From positions 2,852,001-2,916,000 of the forward strand of contig NZ_AP019860.1 in the NCBI RefSeq assembly GCF_009002475.1: DNA of 64,000 nt. The letters are read 5' to 3'. Positions 26,489 to 36,172 of this stretch are shown here, one piece after another. Positions within the stretch are counted from its first letter, which is position 1; every line of letters starts with the position of its first letter. The DNA is from Candidatus Uabimicrobium amorphum. GTDB lineage: Bacteria; Planctomycetota; Uabimicrobiia; Uabimicrobiales; Uabimicrobiaceae. Under the pieces are notes generated by a model, which saw only the letters and a list, made by a program, of their open reading frames with translations, was not told the DNA's origin and did no database searches. The translations under genes were made by a program, and so were the position numbers.

Positions 26489-27496
26489 TTATATTTTGTG
26501 ATTTTTAAGCCATTTTTCTATTTTTGTTCCCCACATTTGACCGTGGTTCTCCAACCCTTTCAAGCTAAAATGAACCCCTGCCCCTTGTAAATCGCGGTTT
26601 TCATCAACGAGACTATCCGTATCCGGTCCCAAAAAAGCGATTGCGTCATCGCAGATTTTTTTTTGCGCTTCTCGAACACTTATATGCAAACAACTATCCG
26701 GGCTACGATAAGATACCAACGCAACAAACCACGGAATATACCATCCACATTGTTCGCGACATGTAGTGATTATATTGCGTAAACGCTCATAGTACAGTTC
26801 TTTTGCGGTACCATTTCCCGCATCGCTTTCACCTTGATGCCAAAGGACCGCGCGACAACCTCTCACCCCGAGTTGTTGTAAACGCAACATCATCCAGTTA
26901 AATAAACCACGTTTTTCCTCGCATTGTCCACAAAACTCATCATCGGGTAACCATTCTTTTACTTGGGTTCCACCGTGTCCTGTAATAGCAATACCGATAG
27001 GTACACCTAGTTTTTCATATAGATAGTCACCAAAAAATAGCCATGGGCTTCCCCCCTCAGAAACATCATGGGCACCTGGTAAAGGGTCTCGTGCTAGCTC
27101 CCAATGATTATGAGCAAAACATGCCACCATACCTGAAGTTTGTTGACTACGCTCTTCACCATAATTCGTTGAATTTGATTGTCCCGCCGCAAGAAACACT
27201 TCACCTACAGCAAAAACTCGCGAATCGACAAGTATTTTTTGACCGTCTTTTACCATACAAACATTTGCGCAGTACCATCCACCACTCGGTATCTCCACAG
27301 ACGAAAAAAAACTCTTATCCTGCATAATATCAATAGTGACAGAGGTAAGGCATTGTTCATTTTCTTTGTCAGACACCTCGATAATAATTTCATTAATTTC
27401 ATTAGAAACAAAACCACTAAAAATAACATTACTTTTATTAAAATCGTTTCTTTGAAAAATTTGATGGTTTTGTGGTGAGAATATTTTTATTGTCAT
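26489..27496 (-). CDS. SGNH-type carbohydrate esterase (sialate O-acetylesterase-like, SASA family)
   Basis: The 335-residue protein has the three SASA/CE6-like blocks: block I AAGQSN with the nucleophile serine (about residue 124), LWHQGESD, and GVHFSLKGLENHG carrying the catalytic His near the C-terminus. The first 110 residues form a beta-sandwich-like domain. No signal peptide is apparent, so location is uncertain. It probably removes acetyl groups from a sugar polymer or sialic acid-like residue. It follows the APH-like gene on the same strand with a 72-bp repeat-containing gap. Confidence 0.75.
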   Translation of the reverse strand: MTIKIFSPQNHQIFQRNDFNKSNVIFSGFVSNEINEIIIEVSDKENEQCLTSVTIDIMQDKSFFSSVEIPSGGWYCANVCMVKDGQKILVDSRVFAVGEVFLAAGQSNSTNYGEERSQQTSGMVACFAHNHWELARDPLPGAHDVSEGGSPWLFFGDYLYEKLGVPIGIAITGHGGTQVKEWLPDDEFCGQCEEKRGLFNWMMLRLQQLGVRGCRAVLWHQGESDAGNGTAKELYYERLRNIITTCREQCGWYIPWFVALVSYRSPDSCLHISVREAQKKICDDAIAFLGPDTDSLVDENRDLQGAGVHFSLKGLENHGQMWGTKIEKWLKNHKI

Positions 27497-27507
27497 TATC
27501 GTTCCTT

Positions 27508-27570
27508 GATTAACTAGATTTTTTGAATTAACAGGTTTTTTCTGACAGGATTTACAGGATTAACTAGATT
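27508..27570. repeat. Direct-repeat cluster GATTAACTAGATT
   Basis: GATTAACTAGATT occurs at 27508-27520 and 27558-27570, flanking AACAGG and ACAGGATTTACAGG motifs. It sits between the esterase and the APH-like gene and touches the latter's stop codon. The ACAGGATTTACAGGATTAAC type of word often forms dispersed repeats in bacteria. Confidence 0.6.
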
Positions 27571-28489
27571 AGTGAAAGTGGCAGAAGTGCTCAAGGTACT
27601 TGATTTGTTGTTGTGTTGACAAACGATCGTAATCGTCTAGCAACCACTTGAGTAGATACAAACGCGCGACAATGAAAAAGTCGTCTAGTACTTGATGTTC
27701 TTCGGGAGAAAGAGTGAGTATATTTTCGTAGTTTTTTAGATACGCTTCGCATTTTTTACTGCATAAAGTATGATCTGACCACGAACAGCAAAAGTAGAAC
27801 ATCGCTAACGCGACATCAAAAATGCGGTAGAAAAAAATGCACCAATCGAAATCCAAAACGGCGGTGGCTTTTTCGCCGTTGAACATCACATTTTCAGGAT
27901 GGTAATCACCATGAATAACGATTTTTGGCAAAGAAAGTTTCGCGATAGATTTCAAAAAACAACTCGTGTGATTTGTTTGTGCTATTAGATGTTTACGATG
28001 AGGAGTCAGTAATGTGTTGTAGGAACGTTTTTCCACTATTTTTTGCCGCAGTTTATCGAAAAAAGCCTCCCATGAAATCTTACGTGGGTGCACAGGATTC
28101 CACTCGTGAACAGCTTGGTGATAACGCGCTTGTAGAAGTGCAGCACTTTCTAAATGTGCCAAAGAACAGTCTTCATCCCAGTTGTATACAACACGATCGT
28201 TCAAAAAACCAAATAACGCATAGTAACGATCGTTATCATAAATGTATGTTTGTTGTGCTTTCGTATATACCAAAGGCGAACTATGAGAGAATTGTATTTC
28301 TTGTAAATAGCACAATAAACTGTGTTCAAAAGCAATGTCTTCTTGACTACGCTTTGTATTGTATGCGCGCCAAAAATAACGTTTATCCGCCGTGGTAACG
28401 ACATAGTTATCGTTAATACATCCACCACAATGCTTCTCTATTTTCGTCACTTTTCCGATCGAATAATTGTCTTCGATGAGTTTGTGCAA
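27569..28489 (-). CDS. Aminoglycoside phosphotransferase/homoserine kinase-like (APH) family protein
   Basis: The 306-residue protein shows the APH-fold kinase motifs: VIHGDYHPENVMF (catalytic Asp and Asn near 200) and AVLDFDWC (the DFG equivalent). The N-terminal lobe begins with YSIGKVTKIEKHCGGCINDNYVV, a Gly-rich loop of choline-kinase/HSKII type. Members phosphorylate small molecules such as choline, homoserine, sugars or drugs; which one applies here cannot be read. It lies 16 bp downstream of the WD40-type kinase on the same strand, so it is probably its operon mate. Confidence 0.82.
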   Translation of the reverse strand: MHKLIEDNYSIGKVTKIEKHCGGCINDNYVVTTADKRYFWRAYNTKRSQEDIAFEHSLLCYLQEIQFSHSSPLVYTKAQQTYIYDNDRYYALFGFLNDRVVYNWDEDCSLAHLESAALLQARYHQAVHEWNPVHPRKISWEAFFDKLRQKIVEKRSYNTLLTPHRKHLIAQTNHTSCFLKSIAKLSLPKIVIHGDYHPENVMFNGEKATAVLDFDWCIFFYRIFDVALAMFYFCCSWSDHTLCSKKCEAYLKNYENILTLSPEEHQVLDDFFIVARLYLLKWLLDDYDRLSTQQQIKYLEHFCHFH

Positions 28490-28505
28490 AAAAGTCTCCT
28501 GGTAG

Positions 28506-31500
28506 TTAGTTTTCGTTGGTACTTATTAACAGTGTGTTACCGCCGGCGAGTGACAAAGCTATTGCGTTGAAATCTTTGGTGATTGCCAAGCCGATAATTT
28601 TGTAATTACTAAATAGTGTGATAGGATAAAATTTAGACTGAAGTTCATTTTCTTTGTCAAAGTGGAGTGGTTGAACGTTCAGTCCAGAAGCTGTGAAAAC
28701 AAGCAATAAGTCCTCCGTTGGGTCATAGAAAAAATTTTTCACTTCGCGATAAAAATCGTAATACTCGATTCTTCCTGTATCTAACCACACCAACGCAATT
28801 TTACCGGTAATAGAACCAATTGCAATTAAATTGTGCTTGATAAATTTCATAACTGTTGTCCGACCAAGTTGAACTTTTATTTGCTGAGAGAAGTACTTTC
28901 CATTGCTCTTAGAGACAACCTCTAGAGGTTTAATGCTAGAGTCTCCAGCACTAACAAAAGCCACTTTATCTTTGTAAAAAGCACTTTTAAAACTTCCTAT
29001 ATAACTCTTTAAAGAAAAGGTATCTTCCTGCTCAATCGTTATTTGATTTTCCGAAAAGTGTATCTTTTCTATGGTAACTTCATAACCTCTTTTGATAAAT
29101 ATCTTGCGATGGTGAAACGCAAACATATGCTTTACTTTTGCTTGGAGTTTCTTAAAGTCAGAATAAACTTTATCAAATATGATTTTTTCGGTGTTCAAAT
29201 CCCAGATAACAATAGCAGCGTTTCTTTTGTTCAGCGCCGAGAAAGAAGTAGTTTCGACGAGCGCAATAATGTAATGCTTAAATATTTCGATTTTGTGTAC
29301 ATTGTACATAGACATTTTTTTGTAATGAAAGAGAGGCATATTTTTTTTAATATTTGTCTTCGTATCGTACACATACAAAAATGGGAAGAGATAATGGATG
29401 ATATAACGTTCATTATGCGAAAATTTTGAAAAATAATGCCGTCCAGTTTGGTCTTTTTTGGCCTTGAGCTCTTTATTTTTATCGGCGTATTCCGCAAGTT
29501 TTCTAAACAAAGGGACTTTAATAACTTTTGGATCTAGGGGAAACGAAATTTTTGTTATCGAATCTTTTTTGTTATACGTGTAAAAATCGCTTTTTTCCCA
29601 CACACCTAAATCCATATCGTTCTTAAACACCGGCATGATAGACCTAGTATTCTTGTGAAAGTCCACTTCTTGTACTTTTCTATAGTTACCAATGGCTCTT
29701 ATCTGCAATACTCCGTCCTCTGAATACGAGCTCAAAAACATTTTTTGTGCATCAATGTGCTTAATTTTTGCTTGATGAACATCATACAAAACCGTTTCCT
29801 TTTCGATTTTGTTGCCATTAATGTTATACACATTAATATCAAAATAGCCGGCAAAGATTTTGTTTAAACCAAAATGAATCGCGCTACTTCCTGCTAACGT
29901 GTGCTTTTCTTGTGGTACGCCCCCTTCAAGATTCAGAACTTTTCCATTGTAGAGACTTGCGTAAGCAAACCATTTGCTATCCGGGCTAAAACAAACAGAA
30001 CTAAAATCGATACCAATCCGATATTTTTTGTAGTTGATCAAATCGATAAGAAAGCTATCATTATCTCCTATCGCCTTTTTTTCAATTGCCACGCACAACC
30101 ATCGTTCATCACCACTAAAAGTAATTACATCGGTATCCTTCCCTTGAATTTCTTCACAAAGTTTATTCAGTTTTTTCTGCTCCGTGATATTTCCGTTGAC
30201 ATTTTTCCATACACTGAGTTTATTGGTTCGGTTTTCCTTAGATGTGTCAAATATGGCAATATACCGACCACTAACACTAATCGCATACTCGCATGTCTTC
30301 AAAAAAGGCAGCTCTCCGACACGACTCCAATTTCCACTATTATTTTTCCATAGGTATATTTTTTTATCGTCGTTCGTCGTCAGTCTCCATTCCCAAGACG
30401 GCTGGCGCAGAACATAGTTTGCATTGGACTTGTATTGTAAATGCAGTTGACGATAAAAATTGGTCAAAGGTAAATATTTTTTGTGCGTAGCAATCGCTTT
30501 TCGCAAAGACTTTTTGCGCGAACTAAATTCTTTACGCATTTCCGCGGCCGAAGTCTGATCTTCGTTTTCTAGGTCATCAATGAGTGCGTTGATTTGTTGG
30601 TCTTTATCCTTTTGCTGTGAACCGATTTCATTGAGAACGTCTTGCATAGCTGCATACTTTAGCGACTCTGTGTACAAACGCGCCAAAATCAACTGTGAAG
30701 TTAAGTCTTTTTCGTAAGAGTTAATACTAGAGTGAATCCTTTGTTCAAGGGCTTTACTTTTCTCTTTGTACGCCTCGTCGGCTTTACTTTTTTCTTTGGA
30801 TGCCTCTTGAAACTGCCACACAGCAATTCCCAAAAGTCCCAACATGATCACAACAGTCACAAGAAGTTTCGTATGACGTACCGCCCATCGAAACGTTCGC
30901 CTTTTCCATGTAAAAGGCGTCGCCGATATTTGATTGCCCTCCAGATAATTACGCAAATCTTCGGCAAGATTATTCGCAGTTTTGTAGCGTTGTTCCGCTT
31001 TTTTTTCGATGGCTTTGAGGCAAATGGCTTCGAGATCTTTTGCTAAATTTTTGTTATGATCACAAGGTGGGACAGGATCATCGACAAGTACCTCAAACTC
31101 AATGCGATTTTTTTCTCCGAGAAAAGGAGGTTTTCCCACCATCATCTCGTATAAAATGATTCCCAAACTGTACACATCGCTACGCACATCCACGCTGTTA
31201 CCACTCATCTGTTCTGGCGACATATATAAAGGTGTACCCGCTCCTTCACCAGTACGCGAAAGTTTTTCTCCACCGATTTGCTTCGCCAAACCAAAATCCA
31301 TCACCTTCGGCTGCAACTTTTCCGTTACCATAACATTGTCGGGCTTTAAATCGCGATGTACCACACCATGAGTATGCGCAAAATGCACCGCCTCACATAC
31401 ATCAATCAGAATATTCACTAACTTAGGAAGCTCCAAATCCCTCATGTAGGAACCAAGTGGCTGACCTGCGATAATTTCCATCGTAATAAATGGTTTGCCA

Positions 31501-31952
31501 TTGTGCTGCCCATAATCAAACAAGCGTACAATATTCGAATGGTCCAAGCTCGCCATCATTACCGCTTCGCGCTCAAACTTTTGTTTTTGCTTTTCTGAAG
31601 CATATGCCTGATTCATTACCTTGAGTGCCACATCTCTACGTAGTTGAGGATCAAAAACGCGATACACCGTTCCCATTCCTCCTTGACCAAGCGTATCTTT
31701 GAGTACATAGCGGCCAAATTGCGGGGGTTGTTTGTGCGCAGTAAATTCGGCAGTTTGTCTGGTAGATTGTTCATGCATAAGTTTCTGTAACTGCTCCACA
31801 GCAATAAACTTTTGCTGGACCAATATCTGGCACAACGAGACATTTTGGCCCTTTTGCAAATAGTAATCACGAATCGCCAAACATTTCTGAACCTGCTCGT
31901 TAGTGACATAGTTCATTTTTACGAGATAAGGAATAATTTTGTCATTCATCAC
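28506..31952 (-). CDS. Receptor-type Ser/Thr kinase with beta-propeller sensor domain
   Basis: The product has 1148 residues. Residues 5-62 form the two-hairpin helical module (YLVKMNYVTNEQV, ILVQQKFIAVEQLQ) also fused to KdsA. The kinase domain (81-340) is complete: GQGGMG loop (89-94), K111 in VALK, HRDLKPDN (199-206), DFGLAK (219-224), TPLYMSPEQ. A membrane helix (about 362-380) and a coiled-coil juxtamembrane stretch follow. The outer 600 residues read as repeated WD40/propeller-like blades (YIAIFDTSK, CVAIEKK, KWFAYASLYNGK, NAAIVIWDLN). The layout suggests an outside-facing sensor coupled to a cytosolic kinase. Start at ATG 31952, or ATG 31949. It follows the MORN kinase by 5 bp. Confidence 0.9.
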   Translation of the reverse strand: MMNDKIIPYLVKMNYVTNEQVQKCLAIRDYYLQKGQNVSLCQILVQQKFIAVEQLQKLMHEQSTRQTAEFTAHKQPPQFGRYVLKDTLGQGGMGTVYRVFDPQLRRDVALKVMNQAYASEKQKQKFEREAVMMASLDHSNIVRLFDYGQHNGKPFITMEIIAGQPLGSYMRDLELPKLVNILIDVCEAVHFAHTHGVVHRDLKPDNVMVTEKLQPKVMDFGLAKQIGGEKLSRTGEGAGTPLYMSPEQMSGNSVDVRSDVYSLGIILYEMMVGKPPFLGEKNRIEFEVLVDDPVPPCDHNKNLAKDLEAICLKAIEKKAEQRYKTANNLAEDLRNYLEGNQISATPFTWKRRTFRWAVRHTKLLVTVVIMLGLLGIAVWQFQEASKEKSKADEAYKEKSKALEQRIHSSINSYEKDLTSQLILARLYTESLKYAAMQDVLNEIGSQQKDKDQQINALIDDLENEDQTSAAEMRKEFSSRKKSLRKAIATHKKYLPLTNFYRQLHLQYKSNANYVLRQPSWEWRLTTNDDKKIYLWKNNSGNWSRVGELPFLKTCEYAISVSGRYIAIFDTSKENRTNKLSVWKNVNGNITEQKKLNKLCEEIQGKDTDVITFSGDERWLCVAIEKKAIGDNDSFLIDLINYKKYRIGIDFSSVCFSPDSKWFAYASLYNGKVLNLEGGVPQEKHTLAGSSAIHFGLNKIFAGYFDINVYNINGNKIEKETVLYDVHQAKIKHIDAQKMFLSSYSEDGVLQIRAIGNYRKVQEVDFHKNTRSIMPVFKNDMDLGVWEKSDFYTYNKKDSITKISFPLDPKVIKVPLFRKLAEYADKNKELKAKKDQTGRHYFSKFSHNERYIIHYLFPFLYVYDTKTNIKKNMPLFHYKKMSMYNVHKIEIFKHYIIALVETTSFSALNKRNAAIVIWDLNTEKIIFDKVYSDFKKLQAKVKHMFAFHHRKIFIKRGYEVTIEKIHFSENQITIEQEDTFSLKSYIGSFKSAFYKDKVAFVSAGDSSIKPLEVVSKSNGKYFSQQIKVQLGRTTVMKFIKHNLIAIGSITGKIALVWLDTGRIEYYDFYREVKNFFYDPTEDLLLVFTASGLNVQPLHFDKENELQSKFYPITLFSNYKIIGLAITKDFNAIALSLAGGNTLLISTNEN

Positions 31953-31957
31953 GTTAT

Positions 31958-33925
31958 TTATTTCCCGTCAATAGTTGCTCTTCCATGGTCATGTAGTTGC
32001 TTTACTTCTTCCGCGGATAGCGCACGTGAATATATACGAAACTCATCTACAAATCCGCGGTATGGATAATTTCCATGCCAACTACCAATACTTAAAGCAA
32101 TTCCTGTTCCAATTCTTTGCCCACGAGACTGAGCTTTGTACCAAAGTTTGCCGTTGTTGTATTCATACACATGCTTTAGATCGTGAACAATCACCAAGTG
32201 ATTCCATCTATCAGCGGCTAAGGCCCTTCTTTTTGTCTGAGAACTGTCCACCAACAAAGGCTTTGTATCATACGCCCACAACTCTATGTTATGTGTCGAA
32301 ATGAGCCACCCAGACGCTTTACCTCTTTCTTTCCACCACGCACTGCCAGCAATTTTATAATTCGCCGTGGGATTATTGGTCTTAAACCACAGAGAAATAG
32401 TAATGACCATGATGCTTTCCGTAACATCGGGTTGTGCCCCAAAAAAACCTTGATAAAAGTACGCTGCTTTTCCATAAACCCCTTCTTTTTGTGACACTTT
32501 ACCATTACGCATTTTTAAATCAAAATGGCTTTGAGAACGATCTTTGAGTACACCGGTTTGCGGAAAAGCTCCGTCAAAGTCATAATAAGCGAGTAAGCCT
32601 TTTTGCAACGCAGGAGCAAGATGCTGCTGTTGAGGGAGGAGATGTGGTTCTTGAATAAGATGCGGCTCTTGATAAGCGCCTTCTTTCCAAATACCTTTTT
32701 TCTTTACACTTCTATTTTTACGATAAATAACGCCTTCGCCATGACGCTTGCCGTTTTTCCATTGGCCAATGTATTGCTCACCATTTTTGTAAATAAACAC
32801 CCCTTGACCGTCAGGCAAACCATTCGCAAAGTTGCCACTGTATTTATCACCATTGCGATAAATAAGAATTCCTTGGCCATGTCGTTTCCCATCGACAAAT
32901 TGCCCTGTATAGTTTTCTTGTGCTGCTGATTTTTTCTGCTGGTGGGAATGAGGGGATGACGAAGAAGAAAATAGCATAAAAAATAGCGCGACACATATAA
33001 CAATAGTGCTTACAGCAGCCATAATCAAAGGGGTACGTGACGGCGCAGAAGTCGTAATCTTTTTTCCCTGCAAATAAGTATTGAGATCCCGAGCAAAAGT
33101 TTTACAAGAAGCGTAGCGATCTTCTTTTTTTTTCGCCAATGCTTTCATACAAACTTTATCCAGTTCTTTAGGCGCTTTTATATTGACCTTGCTAGGCAAA
33201 ACCGGTTTTTCATTGAGTATTTTACGAAACATAGCGGTGTGACTTTGTGCTTGGAAAGGAGGACGCCCGGTAAGAATTTCATAAAGAATCGCCCCCAAGG
33301 CATAGGTATCGGTTGTGGCGTCCACTTTACGATGCAGACCTTCCGCTTGTTCCGGCGACATATAAAGAGGTGTTCCCAACACCGCCCCGGTACGCGTAAT
33401 TTTTTTGCTGTGTTGTGTTTTCGCCAAGCCAAAATCCATAACATAAACTTTGCCATCTTCGTCAAGCATAATATTCGCTGGTTTTAAATCGCGATGGATA
33501 ATCCCCAATTCATGACAGTGGTTCATTGCCTGGGCAACCGTCTCCATTATTTTAATGCCCTTGCGCACTCCCAAACTTTTGCTGTCCATTAATTCCTTCA
33601 AAGAAGATCCGGAAATATAATCCATTGTGTAGTAATGAACTTCTCTTTCCGTTCCCATATCATAAAGCTGTATAATGTTGGGATGATTAATTTTGGCAAT
33701 GGCCTGCGCTTCCACAAAAAAACGTTCCTTGGCTTTTTCATTGGCATGTACACCATGTAGCAGTGTTTTTAGAGCAACAACTCTTTTTAACTTGGTATCG
33801 AGAACACGATATACTTTGCCCATACCTCCTTCACCAAGAGTACTTAAAACCGTGTAACGGCCAAAAATCATTTGCGGAATATTTTTTCCAGTAGATTTAT
33901 CTGGATTTGTCTTATCGAGATTCAT
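31958..33925 (-). CDS. Receptor-type Ser/Thr kinase with MORN repeats and LamG-like domain
   Basis: The product has 655 residues. The kinase domain (23-290) has an intact GEGGMG loop (31-36), ALK lysine, HRDLKPAN (144-151), DFGLAK (164-169) and TPLYMSPEQ. A membrane helix lies at about 300-320, then a Ser/His-rich linker. About three MORN repeats follow (339-400: YTGQFVDGKRHGQG, YSGNFANGLPDGQG, YIGQWKNGKRHGEG). The C-terminal 210 residues are a LamG/concanavalin-like domain (GLLAYYDFDG, SQSHFDLKMRNG, WFKTNN, VDEFRIYSRALSAEEV), often carbohydrate-binding. Since these lie beyond the membrane helix they should face the periplasm, an unusual place for MORN repeats. First gene of a 33.9-27.6 kb operon. 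Confidence 0.92.
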   Translation of the reverse strand: MNLDKTNPDKSTGKNIPQMIFGRYTVLSTLGEGGMGKVYRVLDTKLKRVVALKTLLHGVHANEKAKERFFVEAQAIAKINHPNIIQLYDMGTEREVHYYTMDYISGSSLKELMDSKSLGVRKGIKIMETVAQAMNHCHELGIIHRDLKPANIMLDEDGKVYVMDFGLAKTQHSKKITRTGAVLGTPLYMSPEQAEGLHRKVDATTDTYALGAILYEILTGRPPFQAQSHTAMFRKILNEKPVLPSKVNIKAPKELDKVCMKALAKKKEDRYASCKTFARDLNTYLQGKKITTSAPSRTPLIMAAVSTIVICVALFFMLFSSSSSPHSHQQKKSAAQENYTGQFVDGKRHGQGILIYRNGDKYSGNFANGLPDGQGVFIYKNGEQYIGQWKNGKRHGEGVIYRKNRSVKKKGIWKEGAYQEPHLIQEPHLLPQQQHLAPALQKGLLAYYDFDGAFPQTGVLKDRSQSHFDLKMRNGKVSQKEGVYGKAAYFYQGFFGAQPDVTESIMVITISLWFKTNNPTANYKIAGSAWWKERGKASGWLISTHNIELWAYDTKPLLVDSSQTKRRALAADRWNHLVIVHDLKHVYEYNNGKLWYKAQSRGQRIGTGIALSIGSWHGNYPYRGFVDEFRIYSRALSAEEVKQLHDHGRATIDGK

Positions 33926-34285
33926 AATAAGAGCCTATGCATAGAAAAGAGATTTGTGGAATTCCATTCATGATGAAAATCAGGCTGCTCGTACAGAAAC
34001 TTTAGAGATTTTTGCCAGAGAAATAGCATGGCACCGTTGAATTATCGGCAAAAGTATACTATAACAAAGTTTAGGACTGTGTGCTATTTTTTTTGGAACA
34101 TAAACAAGCGAATAAAATGAATGTTAACCACACACCAAATAGCCCTGCACACCAGTGATGTCTTTCCCTGCAAGCGTTAGATGTATTAGGCTCCCCCTGA
34201 GGGAGCAATCAGTGCACAGCACTGATGTGGGGGCATCGCATACCAGAAACAACTATTACATAATTGTACCACCTACAATCCACGA
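33926..34285. other. Intergenic region with palindromic repeat
   Basis: No coding frame is seen in these 360 bp. The right half carries the repeat described at 34190-34245; the left half should contain the promoter of the minus-strand kinase operon, but I cannot pick one. Confidence 0.55.
34190..34245. repeat. Palindromic dispersed repeat related to the 42.7-kb element
   Basis: Two hairpins in tandem: GCTCCC/GGGAGC (34190-34206) and ATCAGTGC/GCACTGAT (34208-34226), followed by TGGGGGCATCGCATAC. Read on the minus strand it starts GTATGCGATGCCCCCACA, almost the same as 42736-42753 (GTATGCGGTGCCCCCACA). Confidence 0.7.
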
Positions 34286-36031
34286 CTATTGATAACTGGC
34301 AATCCATTCATCCACTTGACGTTCCAGCAACGTCAAAGGCAAACCTCCGGCCATCAAAATCTTCGCGTGAAATTCGCGTAGGTCGAACTTTTTCCCTAGC
34401 TTCTCGGTCGCTCTTTTGCGTAGCTCTAGAATTTTCAACTCGCCCATTTTGTACGACAATGCTTGTCCAGGCCAGCTGATGTAGCGATCTACTTCGGTGC
34501 GGATGTTGTGTGTTGACAGTGCGGAATTTTCTTCTAGCATGGCAATGGCTTTTTCTCGTGACCAGCCTTTCGCATGAATTCCAGTATCAATCACCAAACG
34601 ACACGCACGCCACATTTCGTAACTGAGGCGTCCAAAGTGTTCATAAGGCGTTTCATAAATATCTAACTCTATACCTAATTTTTCGGAATACAGCCCCCAT
34701 CCTTCGCCGTATGCGTGAGGATAATAACCTTTGCGAAATTCGGGTACGTTTTTCATTTCTTTGGATAACGCTATTTGAAAATGGTGACCTGGCACTGCTT
34801 CATGTAATGTCAGCGCAGGCAAATTGTACAAGGGTCTTTTGTCAAGAGCATGAGTATTTACCCAATAGTAACCTCCGCGTGGAGCGTTTAATGGAGCCCC
34901 CACATAGCGTCCGGTGGTGTAATTGGGAGCGATCGATGCGGGAACGGCTTCAACCCCATAAGGCTGACGGGGCATGTGTTTGAATAAACGCGGTAACCTA
35001 CCATCGGCTTTTTTGGCAATATAACATGCATGCATCAATAGTTCTTTTTCGCTTTTGGCATAAAATTGTGGATCGGTGCGTAAAAATTCTAGGAAGTCGG
35101 TAAAGGAGCCTTTGAATTTTACGTTACGAATAATCTCTTCCATTTCCGCGCGAATTCTCGCGACTTCGCGCTTACCGGTTTCGTGTATTTCTTCCGGAGA
35201 AATATCTAATGTGGTGTAGTAATTGACCATCGATTGATAGTACTCTTTGCCATTGGGTAACTTGTAAGCGCCAAGATCGGTTCGTGCCGCAGGATAGTAT
35301 TCGTCTTTCATAAAAGCTGCTAGCTTTTTATACGCTGCCATTACTTTTTTGACAATCACATCTTTGGCCATTGCACGTAACTCATTTTTGTCTTTTTCAC
35401 TCATGTCCTCTACCATTTTGTGAAACGGTCCGTAAAATTCACTTTTGGTAGGATCATTTTTTATGGGACTTGAAAAAGTAGGAAGAAGTCCATCGAGGAC
35501 AACGCGTGGCATAGTGAAGCCATCTTTAATTCCCATGCGCATATTGGCAATGTGGTCGTTGAAATATCTTTCAATATCTGCAATACGATCTAGATAGGCT
35601 TCGTAGTCGATTCTTGAGGCAAAGCGCGTATTACGCCACATCCGTGGAAGATAAGAATGAAAACCGCTATCGCTATAAAAAGGTATGCGGTAGGTTTGTA
35701 ATTTGTAATCTAGTTGCTGATCTTTTTTGATATGCAGGAAAAGATCATAATTTATTTTATCCTCTGCACTCAACTCAGAACGGTTGATCGTTCGTAGTTT
35801 TTCGATAAACTTTGCAGCGTGTTTCGCGCGCCGTTCGTAGTCAGCAGGTCTCACTTTCCCCATTTGACGTACAGGGCCTTTGCGATTTGGATTAGTTGCA
35901 GGGTTCTCTTTGTAAAGACCTTGGCGTTCCTCAGCAAAAAGCTTTCGTAGAGCCGCGCTGTCATTCGCAAAAACAGCTGAAGTAATTGAAATCATAATGA
36001 TTGTCATAAATAGCGTTCGCATAACATCCAT
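34286..36031 (-). CDS. DUF885 family secreted protein (putative metallopeptidase-like)
   Basis: I start at ATG 36031, giving a signal peptide (MDVMRTLFMTIIMISITSA, cleavage after VFA) and about 581 residues. An upstream in-frame start at 36112 would bury the signal. DUF885 proteins carry an HExxGHHxQ-type signature; here HEAVPGHHFQ lies near residue 410, consistent with zinc binding. Other family features: YDLFLHIKKDQQL, GLYSEKLGIELDIY, RLVIDTGIHAKGWS and QALSYKMGELKI. Exported, probably periplasmic. Hydrolytic activity on peptides is likely from the fold but not shown. It is monocistronic and divergent from the acyl-CoA ligase. Confidence 0.85.
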   Translation of the reverse strand: MDVMRTLFMTIIMISITSAVFANDSAALRKLFAEERQGLYKENPATNPNRKGPVRQMGKVRPADYERRAKHAAKFIEKLRTINRSELSAEDKINYDLFLHIKKDQQLDYKLQTYRIPFYSDSGFHSYLPRMWRNTRFASRIDYEAYLDRIADIERYFNDHIANMRMGIKDGFTMPRVVLDGLLPTFSSPIKNDPTKSEFYGPFHKMVEDMSEKDKNELRAMAKDVIVKKVMAAYKKLAAFMKDEYYPAARTDLGAYKLPNGKEYYQSMVNYYTTLDISPEEIHETGKREVARIRAEMEEIIRNVKFKGSFTDFLEFLRTDPQFYAKSEKELLMHACYIAKKADGRLPRLFKHMPRQPYGVEAVPASIAPNYTTGRYVGAPLNAPRGGYYWVNTHALDKRPLYNLPALTLHEAVPGHHFQIALSKEMKNVPEFRKGYYPHAYGEGWGLYSEKLGIELDIYETPYEHFGRLSYEMWRACRLVIDTGIHAKGWSREKAIAMLEENSALSTHNIRTEVDRYISWPGQALSYKMGELKILELRKRATEKLGKKFDLREFHAKILMAGGLPLTLLERQVDEWIASYQ

Positions 36032-36172
36032 TGTTTTTCTTTCTAAAAAGGCAAGTATGATTTTGTTGTGTCGATAGCTGTCCAAAAAATAATCCGTACA
36101 GACGTAAAACATCTTATGAAAAAATCAATGAAACTGCTAGAATAAACAAAACCGTTTTGAAAGGAGTTGTTT

